A stretch of 64,000 nt of DNA from Melanocharis versteri (lineage: Eukaryota; Chordata; Aves; Passeriformes; Melanocharitidae): positions 76,351-140,350 of the forward strand of contig VZTG01001869.1 of the NCBI GenBank assembly GCA_013397845.1. Direction: 5' to 3'. The notes beneath the pieces were generated by a model. That model was not told where the DNA came from and did no database searches. It was given only the letters and a program-made list of their open reading frames with translations. Both the position numbers and the translations under genes were made by a program. Shown here in pieces: positions 1 through 12,649 of this stretch. Position 1 is the first letter of the stretch, and each line of letters begins with the position of its first letter.

Positions 1-3000
1 CTGTGCCCTGAAAGCTGGACTTCATATCTGCTTCTGCTGGCTGTGAAGCTTGAAGGTGAGGTCACTGGGTGTTGCCAGCAGGGTGATACTCTGCCTTGCT
101 AGGCTTTGCCTGTGGCACTTGAGGTTCTCTTACGAAGCACCTCTTCGACTCTTGCAGCAAATCGTGGTGCTTGCTGGCCCATGTTGGTTGTTCCTCTGTC
201 TGGTAACAATTCCTAACTAATGTCGTACATTGTTTGCAGCCCACCAGGCCTCACTTTCCAAAAGTAAGTAGACTGACGTGGTTATTGCAAGAAAAAAAAG
301 GAAAACAGCACAAGATAGATTAAAGGAAGAGGAGAGAAAAACACCAGGGCTCTAATGTCCATCTGAAATACTGTTTTCTAATTCTCTCTCCACTGACCTA
401 TTGCTACCTACATCTGCTAAAAACAGGTCTAGACTAGTAGAGAGAACCAGGTTTGCAGCCTGCTTTTCCAGCTGTTTAAGAACATGGCTGACTGACCATA
501 ATAGGTGGGAGTACCAAGTCCTTAGCTTTTTTTTTCCCCAGAAGTTTCAATAAAGTGGGTTTAAAAAAATGATTGGGCAGGTTTCTACTACTTATTTTTT
601 AATTAAATTGCTTGAGTTATATTGCTGTTAGAGCTGGGGTGTCCAGCAACACAACTTTTAAAGCAGAGATCTATGAAGAAGAATTGGTGTTAAGAGTGTG
701 TGTGGCTGGAGTCTCCTTAATAGAAACAAGTGATGTATTATAGCCATGTTGGAGGAACAGTCGGTGTCTTCAACCTCGGGCATGCCTGTTTGGTGTTTCC
801 TAGTGCTGTCAGAGTTCCTTAGGAGCAGCAAAGAGTGTTAGTGGTTAGTTACATAAAGCCTGGAAGGAAAAGGTCCTCAGTGTTGTTAGTTGGGTCAAGT
901 TCAGGTGTTTTAGTAATCAATGGTAGCTTCTTCAGCAAGCACAGAACAGAAAACCTCCAAAAGTGCTGATGAAGTACATTTCCTTGGAACAGCAGAAAGT
1001 CCTTGGTGTTGTAGTTGTGAGGGTAACTAGTGCTCATGAAAAATGCTTTGTTTACTTCCCTTTATTTGGTAATTCTGAACAGTTTCTCCCATTTTGTCTT
1101 GCCAAGCACAGAGCAACAGTTCATTTGTGAAAGCTACATGCACAAGATTATGATATTGCACAAACCAAAGCGGAGTTTGAGCGTAACAGAAATCTCATCA
1201 GGCTTTTGGGACTGCTGGGTTATGTGCAGCATTACACCTCCCAAGGCCAGGCTGCAGTTTCCCCAGCACTGGGTTTGCATACTTGCTGGCTACTGCACTC
1301 TCTGCTGCTCACAGAAGTGTTTCAGGGATAGCATAAATGTGGAAACCTTGTTGCTCCTTAGCTGTGTCCTTAATTGTCCAACAATTGCAATGTAACAACT
1401 GCTTTGTAAATAAGTTCAAATTAATCTTGTGTGACTCAGTTGACATTTTCTGTCAAGAACTTGCAGGTGATTGACCTGCGAAAGCTGTAAAAGGAATGTA
1501 TCGTTTCCCACCCTTTGAGACCGTCCCTGGTGCAGAGCAGCTCTCGCGCCCGGAAGCCCAATGACGAGGAGCTAAGCTCCGGTTCTGAACTTGATCAATC
1601 TTGCAATGTTTGCTTGCTCTCTCTTCGGGTGAGCTTATCGTGGACTGCAGTTTAGACTGCATTAAGCTTCCAACATATGCTCCAAAAATACGAATTCAGT
1701 AATTTTTATGAAGGATACATGTTGTCATAAAAGCTTTTATTACCAAAAGGGGATTAAGAGGCATTGTGGGAACTCCCAAAACTCTTTAGTGGAATGTACT
1801 GTATATTTGCAATGTAGATTTCTAGAAGTGATTCTCATCTCTCATAAGGTCTTGGCTTGCTCTGAGGTCCTTATTGTATTTACCTGTAGTTGTGATTGTA
1901 CTTTCAATACCTGTGGTTTTTTCTGATTTGGAGTGTGTGGAAGGACAGAACAGACACTCAAGTCCTGTTTCTGCCATCTTTCGGGAAATGCAGTGTACTG
2001 TGTAATTTTGCTACTAGTGAAATGAAACTTATACCTGTATGTATATAAGCTAAAATAGTCTGATTAAGCCTTGTTTAAAAGTAGATTTAATGTTTGGTAC
2101 AATGTCCTTGAACAGAATATTTCGCTTTGAAATGTATTACAATTTAACCAGTGATCAATTAAAACAAACAAAATAACTTTGTATATTTCCTTCTTTACCA
2201 AGGGAGAAATGGCCTGAACACCCAAAGCGTTTCCACTGCCTCTTCCAGAATGATCTGCGAGTGTTAGAGGAGTGGTTCTCATTGCTGTGTTCAGGTTGCC
2301 TGGAGCTGTTAGGAGCTAAGTGGCTCTTCAGAAGTGTCTCTTCTGTTGGAGAGGCGTCGCTGCAGCGTGCCCTGGGGTTTGGCAGCTGCGTTTTCTAAGC
2401 GCCTGTGTTGGGTTGAGGGGGTTCCTGCACAGGATCTGGCGCAGTGCTTTTCCTTTGCCCAAGGGAAGCTCTGGCTAAGTGTGTAGCAGTAATCAGAGGG
2501 AAGAGAGCAGGAGCGCATGGACACGACTGAGGCAGGAGAGAGGAATATGAGCAGCCTGTAGGGATGGTGGGGGGGCACCTCCAGCGATGAAGGACTGCAG
2601 ATGGCAGGAATCTGAGGGAATGCGGCACGGCAAAGGGCGAGCTGCTGCTGGCAGCGTACTGACAAGGTGCCCAGAAGCATCTTTTGACTCCATTCTCTCA
2701 AACAAGAATGGGCATGCAGGATCTTTTGTAGGTGGGAGCAAGCCACTTGGTGACACTGAGGAAGCTTCTTTTAAAGTTAAAAGCACAGAAGTATAGGATT
2801 ACCACTGGGGATCCCCAAGGGGAAGGGTGAAAAATGGGGAGGAGATTAGAGAATGGACAGGCATGACCAAAGAAGGATGGCTGGAAGTGCATGAGGCAAG
2901 AAAGAGAAGCACTAGCAAGCAAACTGAATTCTCTTAGGCAAACGCCATTGCTACTGGATAATGTTTCTCATATTCTGCATAGTACTTTGAATAATCTGAT

Positions 3001-6000
3001 GGGTTTACAAGAATTTTTGATAGATTACTCAGTGACAAGATGCTAGAAAACCTTTCTCCTTCTATCACTTACAGAACATGCATCCACTTTTGCTGCTGAT
3101 CAGTTTATTCCTAACATGCAAAGATGCTGAAAAATGTATTGATACCTACTTCTGGTCCTTCACCACTGCATCAAATGGGGATAATGTTAGTCAAGTGCAT
3201 CTTTCTTTGCCATATGCAAGGCTTCTGGCTACTCTGACGTGCATTTAGAAAGACTTGAGTTGGGAGAACACAGCAGATAGAAATCCTAAATAGTCAAGCT
3301 AGCAAGCATCAGTAATTACACCAGGTAGGCAGAATGCATTACAAAGAAATAGCATGGCCATAAATTCACTATCAAGCAGAGCAAACAAGACAGAGTGGAT
3401 GGGGGATTAAAAAAAGGCAGCAGAAACACTCTCTGTACTGAGTTGTGCAGAACAGCCTTTAGCAATCAAAGCCTTCCAAGTCTGCACTTGTAGACACCTG
3501 TCCAGGTTACTGTAATGTTGGAGAGGATATGATTTGCCCTGCCTCAGCACTGCCTCTCTTTTGAGGGTGAGAGGAGGACTTTTGGTAGATTTTTGGGCAA
3601 AAAGCACTGAAGAAGGGGAAATGGAGCACGTAGGTAGGTGGAGACTTGAACTAGAAGGATCCCTTTTAGTACAAACTTACAAGGAACTCCTCATCTCCTT
3701 TAATCTGTAAAGCTGCTGGCTGTTCTCCTGGAGTGGCTTCAGCTCCTCATCGATGCTCTGAGCACGCACAAAATAATGGCTGTGAAGTTTTCTGGTATAT
3801 AATGGTGCTGGCACACCCAAGAATTAAGTAGTTGTCTGTCTGTGGATGTTTGGGGGATCACTCTTAGTAAGGCCATTATTAATTGGCAAACTGCAATGCT
3901 TGTTTCTTTGTGCATGGCTCTGGTGAGGGGCAGGACAGCACAAGTACTCTGCAGGAGATGGCATTGTCAGTGCACTGCCTCCCTGGCAAATGCAATGTGT
4001 TCAGCACACTTCTAATCTGCAAGAGGAAACCTGAAGAAGCAGCTCATCCAGCTTTCTCAGGAAGCTAATTTAAATTACAAGCCTTGGTTTGCCACTGCAG
4101 GGATGTTGCTGTGTGTGCTGTGAAGCACTGAGTGTTCCATAGCTTAGTGTTTGAGTTTGGTGCTCCTGCTGGCTCTGCTCCTCTCCTGATCCCTGCTAGC
4201 CTAGTACTGTCTGTCTCATTATGAAGCTCAAAAATGCTGCTGACAGCATTCCTAGAAGGTGTTAGTGGAGAGTGTGACTCAAAGACTTCCCTCTTGTCAC
4301 CAGTCCCAAGATTTCATCTTTCTCTGGCCTTCTGGAGTTTCTAAAGCAATGGATTCACTAGACTTCATGTGGAAACTGACCTCCAGTGGAGCAGAACCAG
4401 AAAGAGTCAACCTACAGCAGTTAGCTGCTGTGATGTCTCGTAGCTCTTCCTTTCTTGCTGCACACCTGCTCTGTCCACATCCTAGCTGTGGCTCACCTTA
4501 GAGGCAAATAAGGTGCTAGGTTCTGTTCTGGGGATGTATGAACCACAAGAACTGGACTCCTACATGCTTTTTCAGTTGATTGAATTAAGGCTGTCGAACC
4601 CAGTGTATATTCTATCTCATTTCATGCTGAGATGTTTTTATATACAGCTTGTTTCGGCCTGTCCTTGGCCCACCACCCCTATGCCATGTACCTCCTTGTC
4701 ATGGGCGGCAACTGCATTTCTCCCCTGAGTAAAATGCACCTGACTTCATGTGGAATTATCATCAGTAATAATGTTTCTTTGTTTTGATTGCCATCTGCTG
4801 GCAGAATGTTATGTTCATCACCATTTCACACTCACACCACATAGTTTTTTTTTAATACTAAGCATTCTGAATGTGTTTGTGCAGTTTGTGTGTGAATGTT
4901 GCAAAAAAGGGCTGCTTATGGATGTCAGAATTCACAGGCTGACAGTGCCTGAGGCAGAGCTCACAGCTCTCTGGAGCTGGAAGAGCAGCAGAGGCACCCA
5001 GCTCCTCTACTCTGGCTCTTCTGGGGAATGTGCTGTGCAGCTGCTTGTTTCCAGACAGGGCTGTCTCCAGGAGCACACAGCTCCTTTTTAACTCCTACCC
5101 CATGAGAACAGATGCCTCACTAAGTGGACAGAAGAAAGTAATCTATGCTGGACAATGAGGAAGAGGAGTCATGAACCACAGGAGTCTTGGAACTTTGAGT
5201 GGGGGTGGACACAGACTGGAAACAGCGTAGGGGAGAGCAAGGGGCTGGGCAGTAAGCATCCAGGTGGATCCCAGAGCTGTGCCCTGCATGTGCTCAGCCT
5301 GCGGTGAGTAGGTGTGACCTCAGTACAGACACACAATATTTAGAATGCAGGTACTCAGCTGCAGTGGGAGGGGGAAGAAAAGACTAAGCACCCAAAGCTT
5401 CCTGGCGCTGCAAGCTGCTGTGCTGTCCTAACACTTGCTCTGAGTAGACGAGGCTGCCCTGGCAGTTCGGCCCAGGCTGCTTCACGCGTGGGGAGGTTGT
5501 GGAGGTGGCTGGGTGTGAGGTTCCTAAGTGACTGCAAAGGGTGCCTGCCTGCACGGTCCAGCACTAGACCCAGGGTTAGCATCCTTAACAAGTGCTCTCA
5601 TAGAAAGGCCCATTTCTCACCAGTGTTCCTGTGCCCCACCATGGATGCCATAAAATCCACCTGGTCAGCATCTTGAATACTCAAACTCAGGTTCTTGAAT
5701 CAAATTCTGTCCTGGAATGTTTCCTGTCTGAAAAAAAAATGTCCACAGCTTCAAAGGAAAATTTATGTGCATTTATTCATCCTTGTGCAGGATGGTATAA
5801 AACTCAGCCTAAATTACACCAATTCAAAAGGATTTGATACCAATAAGACCTCAAAAATAAAGTCTGAGTTTTACCTGGATGAATGATTGGAAACTGCATC
5901 TTTAATATGATCAAGCATCTTGTGTAAGGTAAATAAAATCAGATGAGCTTCAACTTTTAATTCCATTGCTGTCAAGTGTAGTGTGTCTGCTTCAAATGAG

Positions 6001-6650
6001 AAATGATAAATGCAGTTCTTTAATTTCAGTGCTATGCAAATAGTATTAGAAGATTACTCCTGATGCTGGAAGATCAGAATCTGCTGAATTTTTCAGCAGA
6101 TCTTTACCATAGGCTGGAATTCCTGTTGTGATCCATGGTGGCATTTAATACTTCATATCCATTTCCATAGACACACCGAAATGCAAATACATTACCCAAA
6201 GACACTTCTCCTAGCAGTGTTTGCAGTTTCTGCAGAAGCATACAAGGAAGGAGATGTTAGAAGATGCTGCTCTTATCCAGAACTGTGAAGTGAAGCTCCA
6301 GTTCTGCAGAGCAGTGGTGTACCTGTGTATCCCTTAACAGGAAAAAGGCTGCACCGGTTTTAATGACCCCCACTGGACAATGCCCAGGAGAAGACACACA
6401 CCTACCTACTGTGCCAGCTGTGTCCTCCTGCCAGACCCACCCCTGCATTTTCTTCCAGGAAGTCACTAGAGTTCAAGGTAAAGAAAACCAGGCACTTTTT
6501 CCTTGCCTTTCTCTTAGAAATGGCTTGAGTCTTACGGGTTTTCCCTCTCTACGTTGCTCTCGTGAGACGCCAGCTGTAGTACTGAGACCTCTCTGTAGCC
6601 CCCAGCATAAGGATATGGACCTTTCGAGTGAGTTCCAAGGAGGCCACAGA
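1..6650. other. Intergenic stretch, no recognised gene
   Basis: I see no recognisable protein-coding exon here. Open frames are short, overlap on both strands and match no family I know. Two local items stand out. At 240-263 a 24-base segment is framed by a strong branch point/acceptor and a perfect GTAAGT donor (see findings). At about 1495-1640 there is a small CpG-richer patch with a CCAAT-like motif. Neither is enough to call a gene. The stretch could be intron or flank of a gene lying to the left, or a non-coding RNA locus. Confidence 0.5.
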
Positions 6651-6664
6651 GATGTTCAGAGATC

Positions 6665-6825
6665 AGAGAATTCTGAAGAGCTGGGATTGCTCAGCACGGA
6701 AAGAGAAGGCTCTGAGGGGACCTCATTGTGGCCTTCCAGCACCTAATGAGGGCTTATAATAAGGAGGGAGACAGACTTTTGGAACGGGCATATAGTGACA
6801 GGACAAGGGGCAGGAGTTTTCTTGC
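6665..6825 (+). mobile_element. CR1 LINE fragment (sense)
   Basis: The text around 6690-6820 follows the CR1 LINE consensus near the end of ORF2 and the start of the 3' part: the 'gaggggacctcattg..ggccttccagcacct' block, then 'catatagtgacaggacaagggg'. Both ends are decayed and the 3' terminal repeats are absent, so this is an old internal fragment. It has no intact coding capacity. The chance ORF at 6363-6746 partly overlaps it. Confidence 0.75.
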
Positions 6826-6829
6826 AGCT

Positions 6830-9540
6830 CAAGAACCTGGACATGTCCTGGCTTCATCTTGGGCTCAGCATTGCTCCTGAGCTGGCTTCTCCAACATAAG
6901 GAAAAGAGCAAAAGGTTTGTCCTAAAAGGTACATGCTTTGCTTATAGCACTGGTTACTTCATCAATATCTTGCCTTATCCCTTCCTGTACATTGCTCATT
7001 GGCATTTCACGGCATTTTCCAGGAAAATGCTTTGTGGATAATGGTTACTATTTTTCTTCTTGTTCTTGGGTACTTTTAGGGAGATCTTTGTATGTTTCAA
7101 CCTCGCACATGCTTGTAGGTTATACTTTCTCGTCTTCTGTGGGTCCATAGAGTTAATTATACCATGATTATTCAGGTTTGCTGTTTCTTTGTATAAGACA
7201 CAGTTTCTTAGGAAGGAAGAACAACACCACTGCACAAGCTAAACAAAACAACTAAAAGATATCTGAGGCAATAGCTCAAAAAAAGGAAAAAGCTCAAAGC
7301 CACAGGACAGGAGCAGGCACTGACCATCAGACAATTTTGCTGTTGCAGCTAAGACAAGCTAGACAAGAAGTGTCTAAGGTAAATTGCAGGTGATGCATCT
7401 TAACAGATTTTGCAGAGACGGCCAAAATCAAGCAAAGATAGATTTAAGACCTGACAACTTGAGGTCTAGTAAAGCAATGTTGTGAAGCTCAAGATCTGTT
7501 GTTAGTATGGCTGAGCTACAAGGTTACAACTTCTAGGTGAGAAAAGGCAAATCCAAAGCCTCTTTGATGTGCAAGTTATGAAATGTTAGAAATTCTGTTT
7601 TCAGTGGTATGTTTGCAGAGAGGAAACACACACTTTACTCTGTAAGGAATTTCCAAGAGTTGCAAGGAATTAAGTCCTTAAAACAACCTACGGTACCATG
7701 GACTTTGCGATGGGAAGTCAATACTTCCTGTAACTTAGGCAGCCTCTAAAAAATATAAGGTTTTCAGATTTTAGTGCCTTTAGTACAGGCCCTAGAGGCC
7801 TATGTATTTCATATTTTCTGATATTTGACTGTGTCTAAAGTAACGTTTGCCCTTGTTTTACACATTCACTTATTGATGCTGAAGCAATTTATTTTTGGAG
7901 CAGTAGGCATGAACAAGAAAGCAACTCGGCACTCTAGGCAAATGTGTGCTGAGGCAGAGCCTTGTTTCCAGATATGTGGCTTTTGCAGAATTATCCACTT
8001 ATCTATCTCTGCAACTCCAGTGTCAGAGTCACCTGAAATAGTGGTGATTTATCTATTTTTCTCACTACGGCATTTTTTGAATTCTGAAGTGGTTCCCCCA
8101 GCATTAAATAATGCTGTAGTCATGCCTCCACTTATCTTTTTAGCTGCAACTCAGGTTTCCACAGCAGTGCTGTGGGGTCCCTGGCTTGGGCAGATGTGTC
8201 TCTTTGGTGACACATGGACACTGTGCTGCCTGTGCCACCTGGGCTGTGCTCCCAGGCCTGGCCCAGGAGTGGGTCTGCACAAGGGCACAAGCCTTCATGG
8301 AAGACAGAGGGGATTTCTGTGGCATTAGCGAGGTGCAGCCTTCCCAGCAGGAGAGTTTAGTAAGAAAATTATGCTTTGCATTTCTGCTTCTTGCCAAAGG
8401 GCAGAATAAATATTGATGTGCTAGTAAGGTCCAGCTGAGCTGTCTGAATAATCCGCTAATAAATTGTATAATAAAGAAGTGAATTCAGTGGGAGATAAGC
8501 TGTTTACACTGATCTGTAATTGATCTCTAGCAAATAACACATGCCGTTAGAATCTTTCTTGCTTTTAATACGGACATTTCAGCCCTGGGGACATGGAGGA
8601 TGAGATGGCACAAGCCATTTCCTGCCTCTCTACTTGTAATATAGTTTGCGTTGTCACCAGCACCAGGAGCATCCGGTGCAGTGGGAGCCACTGCTGGCCA
8701 GTCGAACCCCGAGGCTCTGCACGAGCAGCGTGCAGCTGCACAGACCAGGCACTGATGTCTGGCAGAAATACCTCGCTGGGCAGAACTGGTTCTGCTCCTG
8801 CTGCTGCAGACTCAACACCAGGAGCTGACAAGGGAGCTGGCTCTGCACTGCTGCAGGGGGACTGTTCGCAGGGGCTTTGTTAAAAATGAGATTGCTCTGG
8901 GCCTCCGGAGCCCTGCTGCAGGGAGCAGGGCAGCTCTGGGATTCTGGTACCTGCTGTGACTTCAGAGCAAGCCTTTTGGAAGCAAGGCACAGGATAGCTG
9001 GGAATCTGCACGCTGCTTCCCCAGGGACCCTGAACTAGATCCACCCACCTCGTGTGGTCTGGACCCCTGGAACAGAGCCTTTTTATGTTTATTCTTTTGG
9101 CTCCAGGTCTATCATATCCTGGGGTTTCTGGAAAGCTTGATACAGTGTCTGCAATGTTGTGAGCCTGAAGCATTGGAACAGCTGACCATGAAAATGCAGG
9201 TCTAACAGAGAAGGGATCTACCCTTTGCCAGGGGCTGGTGTCATGGTAACGTATCCTTTTTGCCATGGGACAATGAACTGAATAAAAGGAATTGGGTGCC
9301 TTCAACCAGCCCTCTACGCTCTCCCGCTCCTGCTGTTTCCCCCTGACATACCTCGTGCTTGGACAGGAGACCAGAGGAACCTTCCTACTGCTGCATGTCC
9401 TGTAAATCCTGTCCCAAATGCGTTGCAGTGGCCTGCCCCTGCTCCTCTTCCTGTCACAGCAGCTAAAAAGCAAGGGACACAATGTTCTTCTTGCGGTCCA
9501 AAGTTGTACTTAAGTCTTCTACGTGCCCTTCTGCAACAGA
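6830..9540. other. Intergenic stretch, no recognised gene
   Basis: Only unassigned frames are present: 7825-8328 on +, 167 codons, and 8880-9482 on -, 200 codons. Neither has a recognisable domain, and each is paralleled by frames on the opposite strand, as expected of moderately GC-rich non-coding DNA. A short cysteine-rich + frame at 9386-9466 is discussed under findings. Confidence 0.5.
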
Positions 9541-9544
9541 CCCA

Positions 9545-10050
9545 CCTCTGTGCCATACAGCAGCACAAGAGGCCCCGCTGCTCAGCTGCTCAGCTGCTGA
9601 GCCTGGTTATTCCTTGGTGCCACGGAGGGACCGGCACTGCCCTCCTGCTGCCCGGCCGGTGACAGCCGTGCCGACACCTTTCGGAGCTGCCCGCCCTCCG
9701 CTGAGGAGCTGCCCCGAGCCCGGGCTGGGCTTGGCGCGGCGGGGTTCGTGCCCAGCAGCGAGCACCGAGCGTGCTTCGCCCCCAGGAGCGGCTTCGTGCC
9801 CTCCGGAGCCCTGCTGCGGTCTGGGGGAAAGGCTGGCTGGGTCGCAAGCGGAGCCGAGCCCTGGGCCGGCGGGAAGCGGCTGCCAGCACCGCCCTCCCGT
9901 CCCGCACGGCACGATCTGCCTCCTCCCCAGGGCACGGGCTTGATCCGCCGGCGAGCAGGCGCCTTGGGAATGCAGGGCGCGTTGCCATCCGCATGGACAG
10001 TTTCGCGGCTAGGAAGGCTTTATTTAGAGCCCGTGGAATGAGATAAGCCA
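9545..10050. promoter_or_regulatory. Isolated CpG island
   Basis: About 500 bases are strongly GC-rich with many CpG dinucleotides, in sharp contrast to the AT-richer flanks. CCCGGG/CCGGCGGG-type blocks are dense between 9640 and 9960. In bird genomes such islands usually mark promoters. No annotated-looking first exon is visible on either strand; the multiple overlapping frames here are a side effect of GC content. It may be the promoter of a non-coding RNA, or of a gene whose other exons I cannot recognise, or an orphan island. Confidence 0.55.
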
Positions 10051-10059
10051 GACAGCCTC

Positions 10060-12605
10060 GCGTTGGTATCGGTGGACAAAAGAACTGAAAGTAAGGGCTC
10101 TGCATAACAACAACAAAGATGTATCAAGTCTGATGTTAGATGATTCATAATATAATTAGCGTTTCCGCGCGTGTCCTAATTTCAGACAAAAGTGAAAATA
10201 CAACAAGATGAGCAGAAAATGATGGGTTATGATTTTAGAACAAGGCACTTTAATTGAGCCAGATGGGCCCAGATGTTTCCTCACACTCTGACTGAAATGA
10301 TCACCTATTCAGAGAGACATGTTGTGGGAGAAACTGTAACAAAGATGCAAGAGGAAATTTTCCACAAGCAATGATTACATTAAGGAGACTTGAGGCAGCT
10401 CTTAGTGCTCTAGTGAGGCTAATTGTGTATGAAAATAAGAACATTTCACGTCTAACTTAAAGAGGTGCTTACTGCTGCTAATGCTTCAGCTTGTATTTTG
10501 ATCTAAGAAACCTTTTATAATCACTCTCCTCTCTCATCAGCTGGTTTGGACTCCAGGTCTCCTTTTGGTCATCCGCTCTTTCTGTCCCTGGTTAATGCAA
10601 GCAAATCTCTCCTCTCTGTGCTTTAGCTTTCCTGATGAGTTTGATAACAGTGATTTTTTTTTTTCTTCTAACTTGTTTTCAGAGTTTCAGTTTGAAGTTA
10701 CACCTCAGAGAAATGGTTTCGGATGGTTGCAACATTTGACATGATCAACCTAACCAGACACTCTAAAGAGTGTCTCACACTGTAAAGGTCTGTCTTCTTC
10801 CCTACACATGCATTTGAAGCTGCCAAGGGATCATGTGTTTGTGAGGAGGTGTAAAGCATTTGTGCACTCATGCAGATGTGTCTACAAAAGAAAAAGGAAA
10901 TTTAAGACTATAACGCTAGGAGGCTGGTTGGTATTAGGAAGATATTGAGGCCATCAGGTCTGGAATGGGTCTGGGGATGCTTGATCTGTCTGTCCTGAGT
11001 GCTCCCTTGCCCCCTGCACTCCACCTCACCTTCTTGGCTGCAGTCAGTCATACGTGGTATGAGAAAGGAGGTTTGGTTTATTTTTCTGCTCTAGGCTCTG
11101 ATGCTCATGTGCACAGCTGTGTGGAAGTTATCCTTGAACAGCCCTGACTGCATACCTCAGTAACCTGTGGCTCGATCCTCTGTTTTGCTGTCCTTGTCCC
11201 TCCCTTTCACAGCTCAATCCCCTCTTGATAAACAGAATTTGCAGAAATGACACAACTGGGGTATGGCTGGGAAAGTGAGGAAAACAACTTAATCACTATG
11301 AAAATCTTCTTAAGGAAACCTCACAAGTCTGGGAGTCAATTTTCTTCTGAACACCCTCAGACTGAGGAAGAGGAGCCTCTCCCACCTGGCCTAATCTTCA
11401 AAGTGCTCCACTGTCAGTCTCTGCATTGGAGCTGTGGCTCTCAGAGCCCCACCACACACCAAGAAGGAGCTGATGGGCCTTGGACAGTGTGGGGTAGGGC
11501 CTCTGTCTCTTCAGAGACGTTCACTGGGAGCTGTGTACCCCTCCTCCATGAGCTGTATCTCAGTCCAGCTCAGCTGGAAAGGAAGGCAGGGTATAATTTT
11601 TCAGTATTACGCTAACTAATATTGCAGAGCAATATTTCTCTCTCAGGTGCACCTGACCCGGCTCCTCCACTGTTAGGAACTAGTTCCTGCTATAGAGTTT
11701 TTCCTCAGGCTGGCAGAGCAAAAACCTCCAATGAGATCCAATGCTTCCTTCTCCTCCTTGCTTGATGAAAGTGTTAGTCCCAGGGATCTGGGTTTGCTTC
11801 ACAGCCAAGCAGGAGACTGCTTCTTGTGACTAACTTAGGGCAGCAGGTTTCTCACCACATGCCTCAAATGCTGTTGCAGAACGGCAGAGGATCTGCACAA
11901 ACACAGTGTCAGAGATGGTGCCTGAGGCACAAGAAGCTGCTGCATCCATCAAATACAGCCAGGTTCTTCTTGGGAGAGGATTCTCTAAAGGAGGGCAGTG
12001 GAGAGCTGGACAGCAGTACCAACAAACATTTCTGTGGAGGCTTGCTCCTCCTCAGCTTGGCTGCTTTCTTCTGAGCCCCCATGAGCACAGCTGGTGTTCT
12101 GATTCTTGCTGTGGAGGCCTGTTTGCAGGTCTCAAATTGTCTAGAGCTCTAGTGGTAGCATAATAGTCCCTGAGGTGAATTGTCTTACAGTTTCTATTCT
12201 TCATATAAGAAGAGCTTAAAGTCGTTAGTCAAATCTTTAGCTGTGCTCCAGACTCCTGTATTGGGGATTAACCACTGAGAGCCCCAGTGGGCAGAGCTCA
12301 TATGCATGTTCAGTTGTTTCAAGCAATGCTACAAGCACACAGCTCTTAAAAGAGTAATCTTATGCAGGTAGAAACTCCTCACCACCCCCTCACACCTGTT
12401 ACTTAGTAGCTTACTAAATCTCCTTTCTGCTGATGAGAATAAAGAGGATTTGCTTTTCCCCCCCCTTTTCAGTAGGTTTCTGGGTAGGAGTTAGTTGTAC
12501 AGAAACAAAAATTACACGAGTTCCTGGCCTGATCTTGGTGTAGGAAGCGGTACCCACCCCACGCACTCCCTGGGCAGCTGCAGCGCAGAGCGGATCAGCA
12601 AATGC
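10060..12605. other. Intergenic stretch, nothing recognised
   Basis: AT-richer sequence with no recognised exon, RNA gene or repeat family. Frames such as 11247-11615 show no family resemblance. Confidence 0.45.
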
Positions 12606-12609
12606 AGCT

Positions 12610-12647
12610 GGGAGGGAGAGAGGGAGAGAGGGAGGGAGGGAGGAGGG
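12610..12647. repeat. GGGA/GA-rich simple repeat
   Basis: A purine-only run made of GGGA and GAGA units, about 38 bases. It is a simple-sequence repeat, and the polypurine tract could adopt a triplex or G-rich structure. Confidence 0.85.
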
Positions 12648-12649
12648 AC

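Noticed and set aside
7825..8328. 167-codon open frame on the + strand
   Set aside because: No motif recognised; low-complexity hydrophobic patches come from T-rich DNA.
8880..9482. 200-codon open frame on the - strand
   Set aside because: The peptide resembles no family I know and the frame lies in GC-richer non-coding DNA beside the CpG island.
9582..10105. Several overlapping frames of 97-171 codons in the CpG island
   Set aside because: Frames are open on both strands at once, which is typical of GC-rich DNA without coding function.
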